Source of the DNA: VRUE01 sp963703335
GTDB taxonomy: Bacteria > Actinomycetota > Thermoleophilia > Solirubrobacterales > 70-9
Length of the DNA stretch: 64,000 nt
Assembly: GCA_963703335.1 (NCBI GenBank)
Contig: OY969812.1
Coordinates: forward strand, 248,001-312,000
Direction of reading: 5' to 3'
Shown: in pieces, positions 10,180 to 19,077 of the stretch
Numbering within the stretch: position 1 is the first letter of the stretch
Layout of the letters: each line of letters opens with the position of its first letter
Program-made: the position numbers and the translations under genes
Notes under the pieces: model-generated
Database searches by the model: none
What the model saw: only the letters and a program-made list of their open reading frames with translations
What the model was told of the DNA's origin: nothing

Positions 10180-10995
10180 ATGAGCGACGCGGTGGACATG
10201 CAGGCGCTGCGCGAGGCAGGGCAGAAGACTTGGTCGGAGGGCGACTTTGCGGTGGTCGCGGCGATCGTGGTGATGGTCTCCGAGGAACTGGTCGAAACCC
10301 TCGACGTCGTTCCCGGCGAGCGGGTGCTCGACGTCGCCTGTGGTAGCGGCAACGCCGCAATCGCCGCCGCCCGCCGTTCCTGGGGCAATGTGGTCGGCGT
10401 CGACTTCGTGCCGGCGCTGCTCGACCGAGCCAGGGAGCGCGCGGCGGCCGAGCGTCTCGACATTGAGTTCGTCGAGGGCGACGCTGCCGAGCTGCCGTTC
10501 GGCGACGGCGAGTTCGACGTGGTCTCCTCGGTCTTCGGCGCAATGTTCGCCCCAGAACAAGAGCAGGCGGCCGCGGAGCTACTCCGCGTCTGCAAACCCG
10601 GTGGCCGCATCGGCATGGCGAACTGGGTCCCCGATGGAGCGGTCAGCCAGCTCTTCGCGATCGTCGCCAAACACGCACCGCCGCCGCCCGGGTTCACGCC
10701 ACCGGTGCTCTGGGGAACCGAGGACCGCGTGCGCGAGCTCTTCGGGAGTGAGGTGAGTGAACTGAACTTCGAGAGGCGGGCGTCGCGCCAGCCGTTCAGG
10801 TCAATCGATCACTACCTGGAGATCTTCCGCAGCTACTTCGGCCCGATCAAGATGGCCTTCGATCGCGTCGGCCCCGACGGCGAAGCGGCGCTGGAGGCCG
10901 ACCTGCGCGAGCAACTGGAGAAGTGCAACACCGGTGGCGATCGGGCCTTCGTGCTCGAACCCGAGTACCTGCAGGTGATTGCCACCCGGGCCTAG
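10180..10995 (+). CDS. Class I SAM-dependent methyltransferase (UbiE/ArsM-like)
   Basis: 271 residues. The SAM-binding motif I is VLDVACGSGNAAIAAARR, the acidic end of strand 2 is GVDFVP, and motif II region reads VVSSVFGAMFAPEQ. The substrate cannot be told. The ATG at 10180 follows a clear aaaggag ribosome site; the upstream in-frame ATG at 10138-10141 lies within the inverted repeat and is less likely. It stands alone between the divergent phosphofructokinase gene and the convergent tryptophan operon. Confidence 0.85.
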   Translation: MSDAVDMQALREAGQKTWSEGDFAVVAAIVVMVSEELVETLDVVPGERVLDVACGSGNAAIAAARRSWGNVVGVDFVPALLDRARERAAAERLDIEFVEGDAAELPFGDGEFDVVSSVFGAMFAPEQEQAAAELLRVCKPGGRIGMANWVPDGAVSQLFAIVAKHAPPPPGFTPPVLWGTEDRVRELFGSEVSELNFERRASRQPFRSIDHYLEIFRSYFGPIKMAFDRVGPDGEAALEADLREQLEKCNTGGDRAFVLEPEYLQVIATRA

Positions 10996-11004
10996 CCGGA
11001 CTGG

Positions 11005-11154
11005 CTAGGACTTCGGCTGCAGAACGCGGATCGAGGCGCCGATCAGCAGGATGCCGAGGAAGATTATTCCGGCGACGCCGCCGCCCTGGCCGAACACGCT
11101 GTAAGCGACCGTCGTCGTGGCGAGGGCGAGGAAGAGTGTGATGACCATTCCCAT
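11005..11154 (-). CDS. 49-residue membrane peptide downstream of trpA
   Basis: A short complete frame, MGMVITLFLALATTTVAYSV at the start and GIIFLGILLIGASIRVLQPK near the end. It holds two hydrophobic segments around a Gly-rich turn (FGQGGGVAG) and a short basic tail. It begins 36 bases after the trpA stop on the same strand, so it is probably the last gene of the tryptophan operon. Composition and third-base GC are like neighbouring real genes. Function unknown. Confidence 0.55.
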   Translation of the reverse strand: MGMVITLFLALATTTVAYSVFGQGGGVAGIIFLGILLIGASIRVLQPKS

Positions 11155-11190
11155 GCGGCGGGCATCCTATCCATTCCGCCGGTTGCGGCC

Positions 11191-12057
11191 TCAGCCAACG
11201 AGCGCCGCGCGTGTCTCGCGCAAGAAGGCACCGACAGCCTCGCCGGCGGCGTCCGGACTGCCAGCCTCGCCGGCGGCGCGAACGAGGCGGCTGCCGATGA
11301 TGACGCCATCTGCAACCTGACCTACTTGCGCTGCTTGCCCGGGCGTTCCGATCCCGAACCCAACGGCGACCGGAACCTCGGCCTCTGACTTTGTTGCGGA
11401 AACGAGGTCGCTCAGCTCCGCCGGAATCGCATCGCGCTCCCCCGTAGTCCCCACGGTCGAGACGACGTAAACGAAGCCCTGAGCCGCCGCACAGATCCGC
11501 GTCCGCCGCGCCGCCGGCGTCGTCGGCGCGACCAGCGGAACCAGAGCCAACCCGACGGCAGCGAATGCCTCCCGCACCGGCCTGGCTTCCTCAAGCGGCA
11601 GGTCAGGAACGATCGCTCCGGAAGCCCCAGCCGCAAGCGCCCGCTCGGCGAATGCGGCGGCGCCACCGTGAGCAAAAACCATGTTCGAGTAGACCATGAA
11701 GACCACCGGAACACGATCCGCCATCACCTCACAAAGCTTCAAGGCGGTCTCGAGCGTTGCACCGGCTTTGAGAGCCGCGGTAGCCGCCGCATGAATCGTC
11801 GGCCCATCCGCCAACGGATCGGAGAACGGCACCCCAAGCTCAACCAGATCCGCTGACTCCGCATAAGCCTCAGCCACCGCCAGCGCTGTCTCCCGATCGG
11901 GATACCCAGCCATCATGTACGGCATCAGGGCGGCGCGCCTTTCGTCCTTCGCCGCTTGGAACGCGGCCGCGATCCTCTCCGTCCCAGCCGAAGCTGTCGA
12001 ACTGGGAGCCGGGGGGTGGCTCTCCGGAGCCTCCCCGCTGTTGCTCCGGCGAGTCAC
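11191..12057 (-). CDS. trpA: Tryptophan synthase alpha chain
   Basis: It cleaves indole-3-glycerol phosphate to indole and glyceraldehyde 3-phosphate. The catalytic Glu and Asp are in ADLVELGVPFSDPLADGPTI, and the phosphate-binding GFGIGTPGQ is present. The GTG start at 12057 overlaps the trpB stop in GTGA. The first 25 residues (TRRSNSGEAPESHPPAPSS and onward) are not part of the usual family: they are encoded by a 66-base palindromic element at the trpB-trpA junction that supplies the start codon. Conserved TrpA sequence begins at about ERIAAAFQAAKDERRAAL. Confidence 0.96.
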   Translation of the reverse strand: MTRRSNSGEAPESHPPAPSSTASAGTERIAAAFQAAKDERRAALMPYMMAGYPDRETALAVAEAYAESADLVELGVPFSDPLADGPTIHAAATAALKAGATLETALKLCEVMADRVPVVFMVYSNMVFAHGGAAAFAERALAAGASGAIVPDLPLEEARPVREAFAAVGLALVPLVAPTTPAARRTRICAAAQGFVYVVSTVGTTGERDAIPAELSDLVSATKSEAEVPVAVGFGIGTPGQAAQVGQVADGVIIGSRLVRAAGEAGSPDAAGEAVGAFLRETRAALVG

Positions 12058-12069
12058 CCCCCGGCTCCC
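12004..12069. repeat. Palindromic element, family 2, copy D, at the trpB-trpA junction
   Basis: 26-base arms (12004-12029 and 12044-12069) with two mismatches around a 14-base loop. On the minus strand the core reads ACTCGCCGGAG, loop CAACAGCGGGGAGG, then CTCCGGAGAGCC. The loop and most of the core are identical to the element in prmA at 24848-24917, including the position of the two mispairs, but the outer arms differ. The element is translated as the TrpA N-terminus and overlaps the trpB stop. Confidence 0.9.
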
Positions 12070-13226
12070 TGCTCCAACACCTCAGCTAGATCCTTATCAC
12101 CACGGCCACTCAGGCAAAGCACGTCATAGCCATCGCTTCCTTCGCTGTTATCCAAGAACCACGCGATCGCGTGCGAGGACTCGAGCGCGGGAATGATCCC
12201 CTCGAGGCGAGTCAGCGTCAGAAATGCATCGAGTGCTTGGGCATCGGTGATGGCGTAGTAGCTTGCTCGTCCCGTGTCTCGCAGGTATGCATGCTCGGGG
12301 CCTACACCCGGATAGTCGAGGCCGGCCGAGATCGAGTGTGCCTCGAGAATCTGGCCCTCCTCGTCGGCCAGCACCGATGAAAGAGAACCGTGCAAGACCC
12401 CGGTGCTTCCCTTGCCGAGAGAAGCACCGTGGCGGTCGGTATCGACGCCCTCGCCCGCCGCCTCGACGCCAATCAGCTGGACCTCCGCATCGTCGATGAA
12501 TGGGGTGAAGATGCCGATCGAGTTGGAGCCGCCGCCGACGCAGGCGATCACTCGGGTAGGCAGAGACCCCTCGGCCGCCAGCACCTGCTCACGCGCCTCG
12601 TCGCCGATCACTCGCTGCAGGTCTCGAACAAGGGCTGGATATGGAGCCGGACCAACCGCGGAACCGATTATGTAGTGGGTCGTCTCCACATTTGCCACCC
12701 AGTCTCGGATCGCCTCGCTGCTGGCCTCCTTCAGCGTCCGCGCCCCCGCCTCGACCGGCACCACCTCGGCACCCAGCAACCCCATCCGCTCGACGTTGGG
12801 CCGCTGCCGCCGGATGTCCTCCGAGCCCATGTAGACGACGCATTCGAGGCCGAGCAGGGCACAGGCGGTGGCGGTGGCGACGCCGTGCTGACCGGCGCCG
12901 GTCTCGGCGATCACGCGCGGCTTGCCCATCCGCTCGGCCAGCAGGGCCTGCCCGATCGCGTTATTGATCTTGTGGGCTCCGGTGTGGGCGAGGTCCTCGC
13001 GCTTGAGGTAGACGCGGCGGCCGGCGCGAGCCGAGAGGCGGTCGGCCAGGTAGAGCGGGGTTGGCCGGCCGATGAAGTCGCGATGTAGGAGACGGAGGCG
13101 CTCGTTGAAGGCAGCATCCTCGCGCACCTCAGTCCAAGCCGCGCTCAACTCATCGAGCGCGGCAATCAGGGTCTCCGGCACGTAGCGCCCCCCGTAGGGC
13201 CCGAATCGCTCCTCGATGGCGCTCAT
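12054..13226 (-). CDS. trpB: Tryptophan synthase beta chain
   Basis: The PLP enzyme joining indole and serine. The PLP lysine lies in KREDLAHTGAHKINNAIGQA, and the phosphate-binding GGGSN occurs in ACVGGGSNSIG. 390 residues, normal length, starting MSAIEERFGPYGGRYVPETL. Its start overlaps the trpF stop by 4 bases and its stop overlaps the trpA GTG, so the three genes are translationally coupled. Confidence 0.98.
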   Translation of the reverse strand: MSAIEERFGPYGGRYVPETLIAALDELSAAWTEVREDAAFNERLRLLHRDFIGRPTPLYLADRLSARAGRRVYLKREDLAHTGAHKINNAIGQALLAERMGKPRVIAETGAGQHGVATATACALLGLECVVYMGSEDIRRQRPNVERMGLLGAEVVPVEAGARTLKEASSEAIRDWVANVETTHYIIGSAVGPAPYPALVRDLQRVIGDEAREQVLAAEGSLPTRVIACVGGGSNSIGIFTPFIDDAEVQLIGVEAAGEGVDTDRHGASLGKGSTGVLHGSLSSVLADEEGQILEAHSISAGLDYPGVGPEHAYLRDTGRASYYAITDAQALDAFLTLTRLEGIIPALESSHAIAWFLDNSEGSDGYDVLCLSGRGDKDLAEVLEQGAGG

Positions 13227-13858
13227 GCCGACGGGACGCTAGCGCCCTTGGCAGCCTCGAAGAAGGCAGCCATCGCGGCGTGGTCCTTGCGGCCCGGCTC
13301 GGCCTCGACGCCACTCGCCACATCAACCGCGTAAGGATGCGTGACCGCAATCGCCGCGGCGACGTTGTCCGGTCGCAATCCGCCGGCGACGATCGCCGGG
13401 ATCTCGGAGCGGTGCTGGCGCAGCAACCCCCAGTCGAAGCTTTCCCCGGTCCCGCCCCAGAGCCCTTTGCCGCGCCGGTCGAAAAGGTGGAAGTCGGTCC
13501 TATGGGCCTCTGCCCCATGCACCTCGGCCGCGCTGGCGACATGAATCGCCTTGATCACCTTGACCCCCGTCCGCCGCGCCACCTCGGCGCAGAACTGCGG
13601 CCCCTCGGCCCCGTTCAGCTGAACCATGGTCAAGCCAGCCCCCTCAACGGCCTTGGCCACTTCCTCGAGCTCGGGGTTGACGAAGACCCCTACCACCTCG
13701 CACTTGCGCCGATAGGCGGCACAGATAGCCGCCGCTTCGTCAGCCGGACAAGCCCGGGGGCTCTTCTCGTAATGAATCAGCCCGATGGCCCAAGCGCCGA
13801 GCAAGACAGCCTCAGCCGCATCGTCCAGGTTGGTTATCCCGCAGATCTTGACCCGCAT
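13223..13858 (-). CDS. trpF: Phosphoribosylanthranilate isomerase
   Basis: 211-residue TIM barrel starting MRVKICGITNLDDA, with the catalytic Cys in KICGI and the catalytic Asp in VQLNGAEG...HLFDRRGKGLWGGTG. It converts phosphoribosylanthranilate to CdRP, the third step of tryptophan synthesis. It is overlapped by trpB downstream and lies 21 bases after the htrA stop. Confidence 0.96.
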   Translation of the reverse strand: MRVKICGITNLDDAAEAVLLGAWAIGLIHYEKSPRACPADEAAAICAAYRRKCEVVGVFVNPELEEVAKAVEGAGLTMVQLNGAEGPQFCAEVARRTGVKVIKAIHVASAAEVHGAEAHRTDFHLFDRRGKGLWGGTGESFDWGLLRQHRSEIPAIVAGGLRPDNVAAAIAVTHPYAVDVASGVEAEPGRKDHAAMAAFFEAAKGASVPSA

Positions 13859-13879
13859 CCCCCCAGGGTACGGGAGCGC

Positions 13880-15082
13880 CTATTTGGCTGAGTCCGGCCG
13901 ATCGCCGAGCGTGACCGTCACGTGCTTTTCTTCGTTGTCGCCCCGCAGCAGCGTCAGCTCCATCTTGTCGCCGGGCTGAGCCGAATTGACCGCGTTGATC
14001 ACGTCTTCCATCGAACCGATCGGCTCGCCGTCCACTTCGGTGATGATGTCGCCGCCGAGGTTGACCTGGGCACCTTCGATCGTCGCTTCGGTACCGCCAC
14101 CTTCGATGCCGGCCTTGTCGGCGGGACTGTCTTTGACAACTTCGTTGACGAGGACGCCTTTGTCGACCGGCAGCTTCAGGGCCTTGGCGATGGCGGGCGT
14201 GATGCTGCCGCCGCTGATGCCAATGTAGGCGTGCTTGACTTCGCCGTGCTCCTCGAGCTGCTGAACCACTTCGCGGGCGGTGTTGATCGGAACCGCGAAA
14301 CCGATGCCGACATTGCCGTTGCTGCCGCCGGTCTGAATCTGAGAGTTAATCCCGATCACGCGACCCGCGGCATCAATCAAGGGCCCGCCGGAGTTGCCTG
14401 GGTTGATCGCAGCATCGGTCTGGATCACGTGCGAGATCGAGAAGCCGTTGGGCGCCTGGATCTGGCGCTGCAGGGCCGAGACGATTCCGGCGGTTACGGT
14501 GCGATCGAGCCCGAACGGGTTGCCGATCGCGACCACGGGATCGCCGACCTGGACTTTGGAGGAATCGCCCAGCGAAAGTGGATGCTGCTGGTCGACGGGA
14601 ACGTCGATCTTGAGCAAGGCGACGTCGGTCGCCGGATCGGTGCCGACAACTTCGGCCTCATGACTTACGTCTGAGGAGCCGAGCTTGACCTCGACCTTGG
14701 TCGCCCCTTCGACCACGTGGTTGTTGGTGACGATGTGGCCTTCGGTGTCGATCAGAAAGCCGGAGCCGGTGGCGATGCCACCGCCCTGCTGTTCTTCTTC
14801 GCCGAACGGGTTGAACGGCGAGGATGATTCTTCGCTGGGCTCGGTCGCTTCGATGAAGGCGACCCCCTGCCCGTCGTGACGGTAAATCTCGTTGACGGTG
14901 CTGGTCTCGCCGCTGCTTTCGGTGTTGTCGATTGGCGCACTGCTGAGCGGCGCCGTGATCGTCGTGGTCGTGTTGTCGCCGGCATCGAGCCAACCGGCGG
15001 CGATTGCGACCCAACCGAACGCTGCGACCACGGCGCCGCCGAGTAGTGCGGAGCCAAACGATGTGCGAAAGAAGTGACGCAT
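13880..15082 (-). CDS. HtrA/DegP-like serine protease with PDZ domain
   Basis: 400 residues. A membrane anchor near residues 8-32 is followed by a Thr/Ser-rich linker, so the protease faces outside. The catalytic triad is visible: His in VTNNHVVEGA, Asp in TDVALLKIDV, Ser in NPGNSGGPLI. A C-terminal PDZ domain follows (VLVNEVVKDSPADKAGIEGG). The family degrades or refolds damaged envelope proteins. It sits between trpC and trpF on the same strand, 71 bases after trpC and 21 bases before trpF, which is unusual for a tryptophan operon. Confidence 0.95.
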   Translation of the reverse strand: MRHFFRTSFGSALLGGAVVAAFGWVAIAAGWLDAGDNTTTTITAPLSSAPIDNTESSGETSTVNEIYRHDGQGVAFIEATEPSEESSSPFNPFGEEEQQGGGIATGSGFLIDTEGHIVTNNHVVEGATKVEVKLGSSDVSHEAEVVGTDPATDVALLKIDVPVDQQHPLSLGDSSKVQVGDPVVAIGNPFGLDRTVTAGIVSALQRQIQAPNGFSISHVIQTDAAINPGNSGGPLIDAAGRVIGINSQIQTGGSNGNVGIGFAVPINTAREVVQQLEEHGEVKHAYIGISGGSITPAIAKALKLPVDKGVLVNEVVKDSPADKAGIEGGGTEATIEGAQVNLGGDIITEVDGEPIGSMEDVINAVNSAQPGDKMELTLLRGDNEEKHVTVTLGDRPDSAK

Positions 15083-15153
15083 TGAAATCAGCTTAGGAGC
15101 GCTCCCTCAGCGCTTCCTAAACGATCTGCAAACTTGGCTTAAATCCTGGCGGC

Positions 15154-15960
15154 TCAGGGCAGGTGGTGCTCGCGGGTGCCCTCGTCGGTCCCGGTCAGCT
15201 CGCGCGTCTTTGCCTCGGGGTCGGCCGCGCCCATCAGCGCGCCACCGATCAAGACCGCATCGACGCCAACCCGATCGAGCTCTTCCAGCTCCTCGCGCGA
15301 GGAGATGCCGCTCTCGGCGACGACGGTCTTGCCGGCCGGCACGTCGGGCATCAGCTCGTAGGTCGTCGCCACATCAACCGTGCCGGCATCCAGATCGCGA
15401 TTGTTGATCCCGATCACGTCGACGTCCAGAGCAAGCGCCCGCTGTAGCTCCTCCTCATCGTGCACCTCGACCAGGCAGTCGAGGTCGAGCCCACGAGCTT
15501 GCTCGTACATCTCGCTCAGTTCGCGATCGTCGAGGGCGCGAACGATCAGCAGGACCGCATCAGCGCCGTTGACCGCGGCCTCGAAGAGCTGGTAGGGGTC
15601 GACGATGAAGTCCTTGCGCAGGATTGGGAGGTCGCAGGCCGCCCGGGCGGCGCGCAGGTCGTCGAGCGATCCGCCGAAGTGCCGCTCGTCGGTCAGCACG
15701 GAAAGGGCAGCTGCGCCGCCGCGCTCATAGGCGCCGACCTGGTCGGGGACGACGGCCGAGCCGGAGATTTCGCCGGCGCTCGGAGAGCGCCGCTTGAACT
15801 CCGCGATCAAGGAGAGTCCCGGGCGCACAAGGGCCTCGTTGAAGGGTCGGTCCTCACCGCGTGCGGACAGGTTCGACTCAAGGTCCGCCTGAGGGACCTG
15901 GCCGCGGCGTTCCTCCACCCCTTCTCGCGCCACCGAGATCAGCTGCTCAATCATTGCCAC
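15154..15960 (-). CDS. trpC: Indole-3-glycerol phosphate synthase
   Basis: 268-residue TIM barrel. The phosphate and substrate residues are in LIAEFKRRSPSAGEIS, the catalytic Lys in LPILRKDFIVDPYQL, and IGINNRDLDAGTVD and VAESGISSREE are conserved. It closes CdRP to indole-3-glycerol phosphate. It starts 14 bases after the trpD stop. The GTG at 15960 or the ATG at 15954 could be the start. Confidence 0.97.
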   Translation of the reverse strand: MAMIEQLISVAREGVEERRGQVPQADLESNLSARGEDRPFNEALVRPGLSLIAEFKRRSPSAGEISGSAVVPDQVGAYERGGAAALSVLTDERHFGGSLDDLRAARAACDLPILRKDFIVDPYQLFEAAVNGADAVLLIVRALDDRELSEMYEQARGLDLDCLVEVHDEEELQRALALDVDVIGINNRDLDAGTVDVATTYELMPDVPAGKTVVAESGISSREELEELDRVGVDAVLIGGALMGAADPEAKTRELTGTDEGTREHHLP

Positions 15961-15974
15961 TTGCCAGGCGAAGC

Positions 15975-17003
15975 CTAGAGGGCGGGCGCCGTGGTCGCCG
16001 CAATCAGTAGCCCGAGCAACTCGTCTGCCGCCCCTGAATCGATGGTCGCGGCGGCCTTCTCGACCCCTGCAGCGAGGCTGTCAGCGGCCCCGCCTACATA
16101 GATCGCCGCGCCGGCGTTGAGCAGGACGAGGTCGCGGCGCGGGCCCGCCTCGCCTTCCAAAACGGCGCGCGACGCCGCCGCGTTCTGCTCAGGACTGCCT
16201 CCGGCCACATCCTCCAACTCGGCCATTGCAAAGCCGAAGTCCGCCGGCTCGACAAAGTGCTCAGCGGTGCTGCCGTCCTTGACCTCGATCACCCGCGTGC
16301 GAGCCGAGATCGAGAGCTCATCGACCCCGTCCTCGGCCGAGACGACCATCGCCTTGGCGCTGCCCAGCCCGACCAGCGCCTCGGCGATCGTCTCCTGGTA
16401 GTGGCGGTCGGAGACGCCGAGCAGCTGGCGCTGGGCGCCGGCCGGATTCGTCAGCGGGCCGAGGAAGTTGAAGATCGTCCGCACGCCGAGCTCCTTGCGG
16501 ACCGGCACGACGTGGGCCATTGCCTTGTGGTGGCGCGGAGCGAACATGAAGCCGAAACCGACCTCGTCGATACAGCGCCCCACCTGCTCGGGCTCGAGCT
16601 CGATGTTGACGCCGAGCGCCTCGAGCAGGTCGGCTGAGCCGGACTTGCTCGTGCTGGAGCGGTTGCCGTGCTTGGCGACCGCACAGCCAGCCGCCGCCGC
16701 CACCAGGGCCGCGGTGGTCGAGACGTTGAAGGTCGACGGGCCACCGCCCGTACCCGCGGTGTCGACCAGGTCGGTCCGCCCGCTGGCCACCGGCGTAGCG
16801 AGCGAGCGCATCGTGCGAGCCAGGCCGACCAACTCCGGCACCGTCTCGCCCTTGGCCCGCAGCGCGATCAGGAAGGCCCCCGTCTGCACTTCGCCGCTGC
16901 GGCCTTCCATGATCTCGGCGAGGACCGCTGCGGCGTGATCAGCGGTGAGGTGATCGCCGGCGCAGACCGCGTCGATCGCCCGGGTGACGACGTCGTTGGT
17001 CAC
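15975..17003 (-). CDS. trpD: Anthranilate phosphoribosyltransferase
   Basis: 342 residues. The PRPP-binding loop is DTAGTGGGPSTFNVSTTAA, followed by AKHGNRSSTSKSGSADLLEA. It transfers phosphoribose to anthranilate. Its start overlaps the trpG stop by 4 bases and trpC follows after 14 bases. Confidence 0.97.
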   Translation of the reverse strand: MTNDVVTRAIDAVCAGDHLTADHAAAVLAEIMEGRSGEVQTGAFLIALRAKGETVPELVGLARTMRSLATPVASGRTDLVDTAGTGGGPSTFNVSTTAALVAAAAGCAVAKHGNRSSTSKSGSADLLEALGVNIELEPEQVGRCIDEVGFGFMFAPRHHKAMAHVVPVRKELGVRTIFNFLGPLTNPAGAQRQLLGVSDRHYQETIAEALVGLGSAKAMVVSAEDGVDELSISARTRVIEVKDGSTAEHFVEPADFGFAMAELEDVAGGSPEQNAAASRAVLEGEAGPRRDLVLLNAGAAIYVGGAADSLAAGVEKAAATIDSGAADELLGLLIAATTAPAL

Positions 17004-17566
17004 CGGCCATTCCCGAGGAAGTTGGCGAGCAGATGCTTGCCCTGGGGAGTGAGCACCGACTCGGGGTGGAACTGGACGCCCTCGGCCGGGAGCTCGCGGT
17101 GGCGAACGCCCATCACGACGTCGCCGAGCCGGGCGCTCATCTCGAGCTCGGCCGGCAGCTCGGGGTCGGCGACCAGAGAGTGGTAGCGGCCAGCGACCAG
17201 CGGGCTGGGCAAGCCGGTGAAGATCGTCTGCCCATCGTGCTCGACCTCCGCCTCCTTGCCGTGGATCGGGTCGCCCTGCACGGTGCGTCCACCAAAAGCC
17301 TCGACCAGCGACTGGTGGCCGAGGCAGACGCCGAGCACCGGCGTGCCGGCCTCGGCAAAGCGACGGATCGCCTCTTTCGAAATTCCGGCCTCGGCGGGCG
17401 TGCAGGGGCCGGGCGAGACGACGAGGCGGTCGGCGCCGCGTTCGAGCAGCTCATCGACCGTCGCTTTGTCGTTGCGCACCACTTCCAGCTCCGCCCCAAG
17501 CTCGCCCAGGTACTGGACCAGGTTGTAGGTGAAGGAGTCGTAGTTGTCGATCACGAGGACGCGCAT
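17000..17566 (-). CDS. trpG: Anthranilate synthase glutamine amidotransferase component (TrpG/PabA)
   Basis: 188 residues starting MRVLVIDNYDSFTYNLVQYL. The nucleophile Cys is in GVCLGHQSL and the His/Glu pair in GVQFHPESVLT. It supplies ammonia from glutamine to TrpE, and may also serve PabB as in many bacteria. It starts 2 bases after the trpE stop. Confidence 0.96.
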   Translation of the reverse strand: MRVLVIDNYDSFTYNLVQYLGELGAELEVVRNDKATVDELLERGADRLVVSPGPCTPAEAGISKEAIRRFAEAGTPVLGVCLGHQSLVEAFGGRTVQGDPIHGKEAEVEHDGQTIFTGLPSPLVAGRYHSLVADPELPAELEMSARLGDVVMGVRHRELPAEGVQFHPESVLTPQGKHLLANFLGNGR

Positions 17567-17568
17567 CG

Positions 17569-19077
17569 CTAAGCCCAATCCGGTTGTTCGCAAGCCAACT
17601 CGACAGCGCGGAAGACGGCTTTTGCCTTGTTCACGGACTCGTTGTACTCGTAGGCCGGCTTGGCGTCAGCGACCGTGCCGCCGCCGGCCTGAACGTGGAT
17701 CTGGCCGTCCTTGGCGACGACCGTGCGGATGTGGATCGCGGTGTCGAGGTCGCCGTTCCAGGACAGGTATCCGATCGCGCCGCCGTAGGAGCAGCGCTTG
17801 ACCGGCTCCAACTCGTCGATGATCTGCATTGCCCGCACCTTGGGGGCGCCGGAGAGCGTTCCCGCCGGCAAGGCCGAGCGCAACACATCCATCGCGCCCA
17901 CGCCCTCGCGCAGCGTGCCGGAGACCTGGCTGACGATGTGGAGGACGTGCGAGTAGGTCTCGACCACCATCAGCTCGTCGACCGAGACCGATCCGTACTC
18001 GCAGACCCGGCCGAGATCGTTGCGGCCAAGGTCAACGAGCATCACGTGCTCGGCCCGCTCCTTGGGGTCGTTGACGAGGCGCTCGGCGAGGCGCCGGTCC
18101 TCCTCCTCGTCGGAGCCGCGCGGGTAGGTGCCAGCGATCGGCCGCGTCTCGACCCGCCGCCCGCTGACTTTGACCAGCGGCTCGGGCGAAGCGCCGACGA
18201 TCTGGAAGTCGCCGAACTCAAGGAAGTACATGTAGGGCGAGGGATTGACCGCGCGCAGGCCGCGATAGATCGAGAAGGCCTCGACCGGGGCGGGTGCCGA
18301 AAAGCGCTGCGAGGGCACGACCTGGAAGGCGTCGCCGGCGTGGACGTACTCGACAATCCGCGCCACCGCCGCTTCGAAATCCTCGCGCTCCATGTTGGAA
18401 ACGAAGCTGGGCGGCTCAACCGCAGCGGGGCGCTCGGGCGCCGGGACGGCGCCGCGCAAGCGCTGGCGCGCATCGGCGATCGCCGCAGCGGCGCGTTCGT
18501 AAGCAGCGTCGATCCCGCCCTCATCGTCGGCGAAGGCGCAGGCCATGATCGTCAGCTCGTGCTGCAGGTGATCGAAGACGAGCAGTAGGTCGGTGACCAT
18601 CAGGGCCATGTCCGGCAGGCCGAGGGGGTCCGGGTTGGGCTCCACGAGCGGCTCGACGGTGCGCACCAGGTCGTAACCGAAAAACCCGACCGCGCCGCCG
18701 CTGAACGGCGGCAGGCCCTCGACCGGCGCGGGCCGGAAGTTGGCCAGGTGTTCGGCCACGGCGGCGTAAGGATCAGGCGCATCGCGCCCCTCTCCCCCGT
18801 CCTCGAAAAGCTCGCCGTCGCTCCAACGCAGCACCGAGCGCGGCCGGAAACCGACGAAGGAGTAGCGACCGACCTGGCCCTGCTCGGCGGACTCGAGCAG
18901 GAAGCAGGGCGCGCCCTCGGGCTCACCGGCGCGCAACTTGAGGAAGGCCGAGACCGGCGTCTCGCAGTCGTCGAGAAGGCGCGCGCAGACAGGAACGACG
19001 TTGCCGCTCGCCGCCAGCTCCCTGGCTTGCTCGAGACTCGGCTCGAGCCGCAACTCAGATTCAGCGGCGACGGCCAT
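17569..19077 (-). CDS. trpE: Anthranilate synthase component I
   Basis: 502 residues starting MAVAAESELRLEPSLEQARE at 19077; the longer open frame only reads into hisIE. The chorismate-binding region is intact (IVGASPEPLVKVSGRRVETRP, then RAEHVMLVDLGRNDLGRVC and LPAGTLSGAPKVRAMQIIDE). The N-terminal LLESAEQGQVGRYSF is the known feedback site that binds tryptophan, so the enzyme is likely inhibited by the end product. Its start lies within the last 17 bases of hisIE. Confidence 0.96.
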   Translation of the reverse strand: MAVAAESELRLEPSLEQARELAASGNVVPVCARLLDDCETPVSAFLKLRAGEPEGAPCFLLESAEQGQVGRYSFVGFRPRSVLRWSDGELFEDGGEGRDAPDPYAAVAEHLANFRPAPVEGLPPFSGGAVGFFGYDLVRTVEPLVEPNPDPLGLPDMALMVTDLLLVFDHLQHELTIMACAFADDEGGIDAAYERAAAAIADARQRLRGAVPAPERPAAVEPPSFVSNMEREDFEAAVARIVEYVHAGDAFQVVPSQRFSAPAPVEAFSIYRGLRAVNPSPYMYFLEFGDFQIVGASPEPLVKVSGRRVETRPIAGTYPRGSDEEEDRRLAERLVNDPKERAEHVMLVDLGRNDLGRVCEYGSVSVDELMVVETYSHVLHIVSQVSGTLREGVGAMDVLRSALPAGTLSGAPKVRAMQIIDELEPVKRCSYGGAIGYLSWNGDLDTAIHIRTVVAKDGQIHVQAGGGTVADAKPAYEYNESVNKAKAVFRAVELACEQPDWA

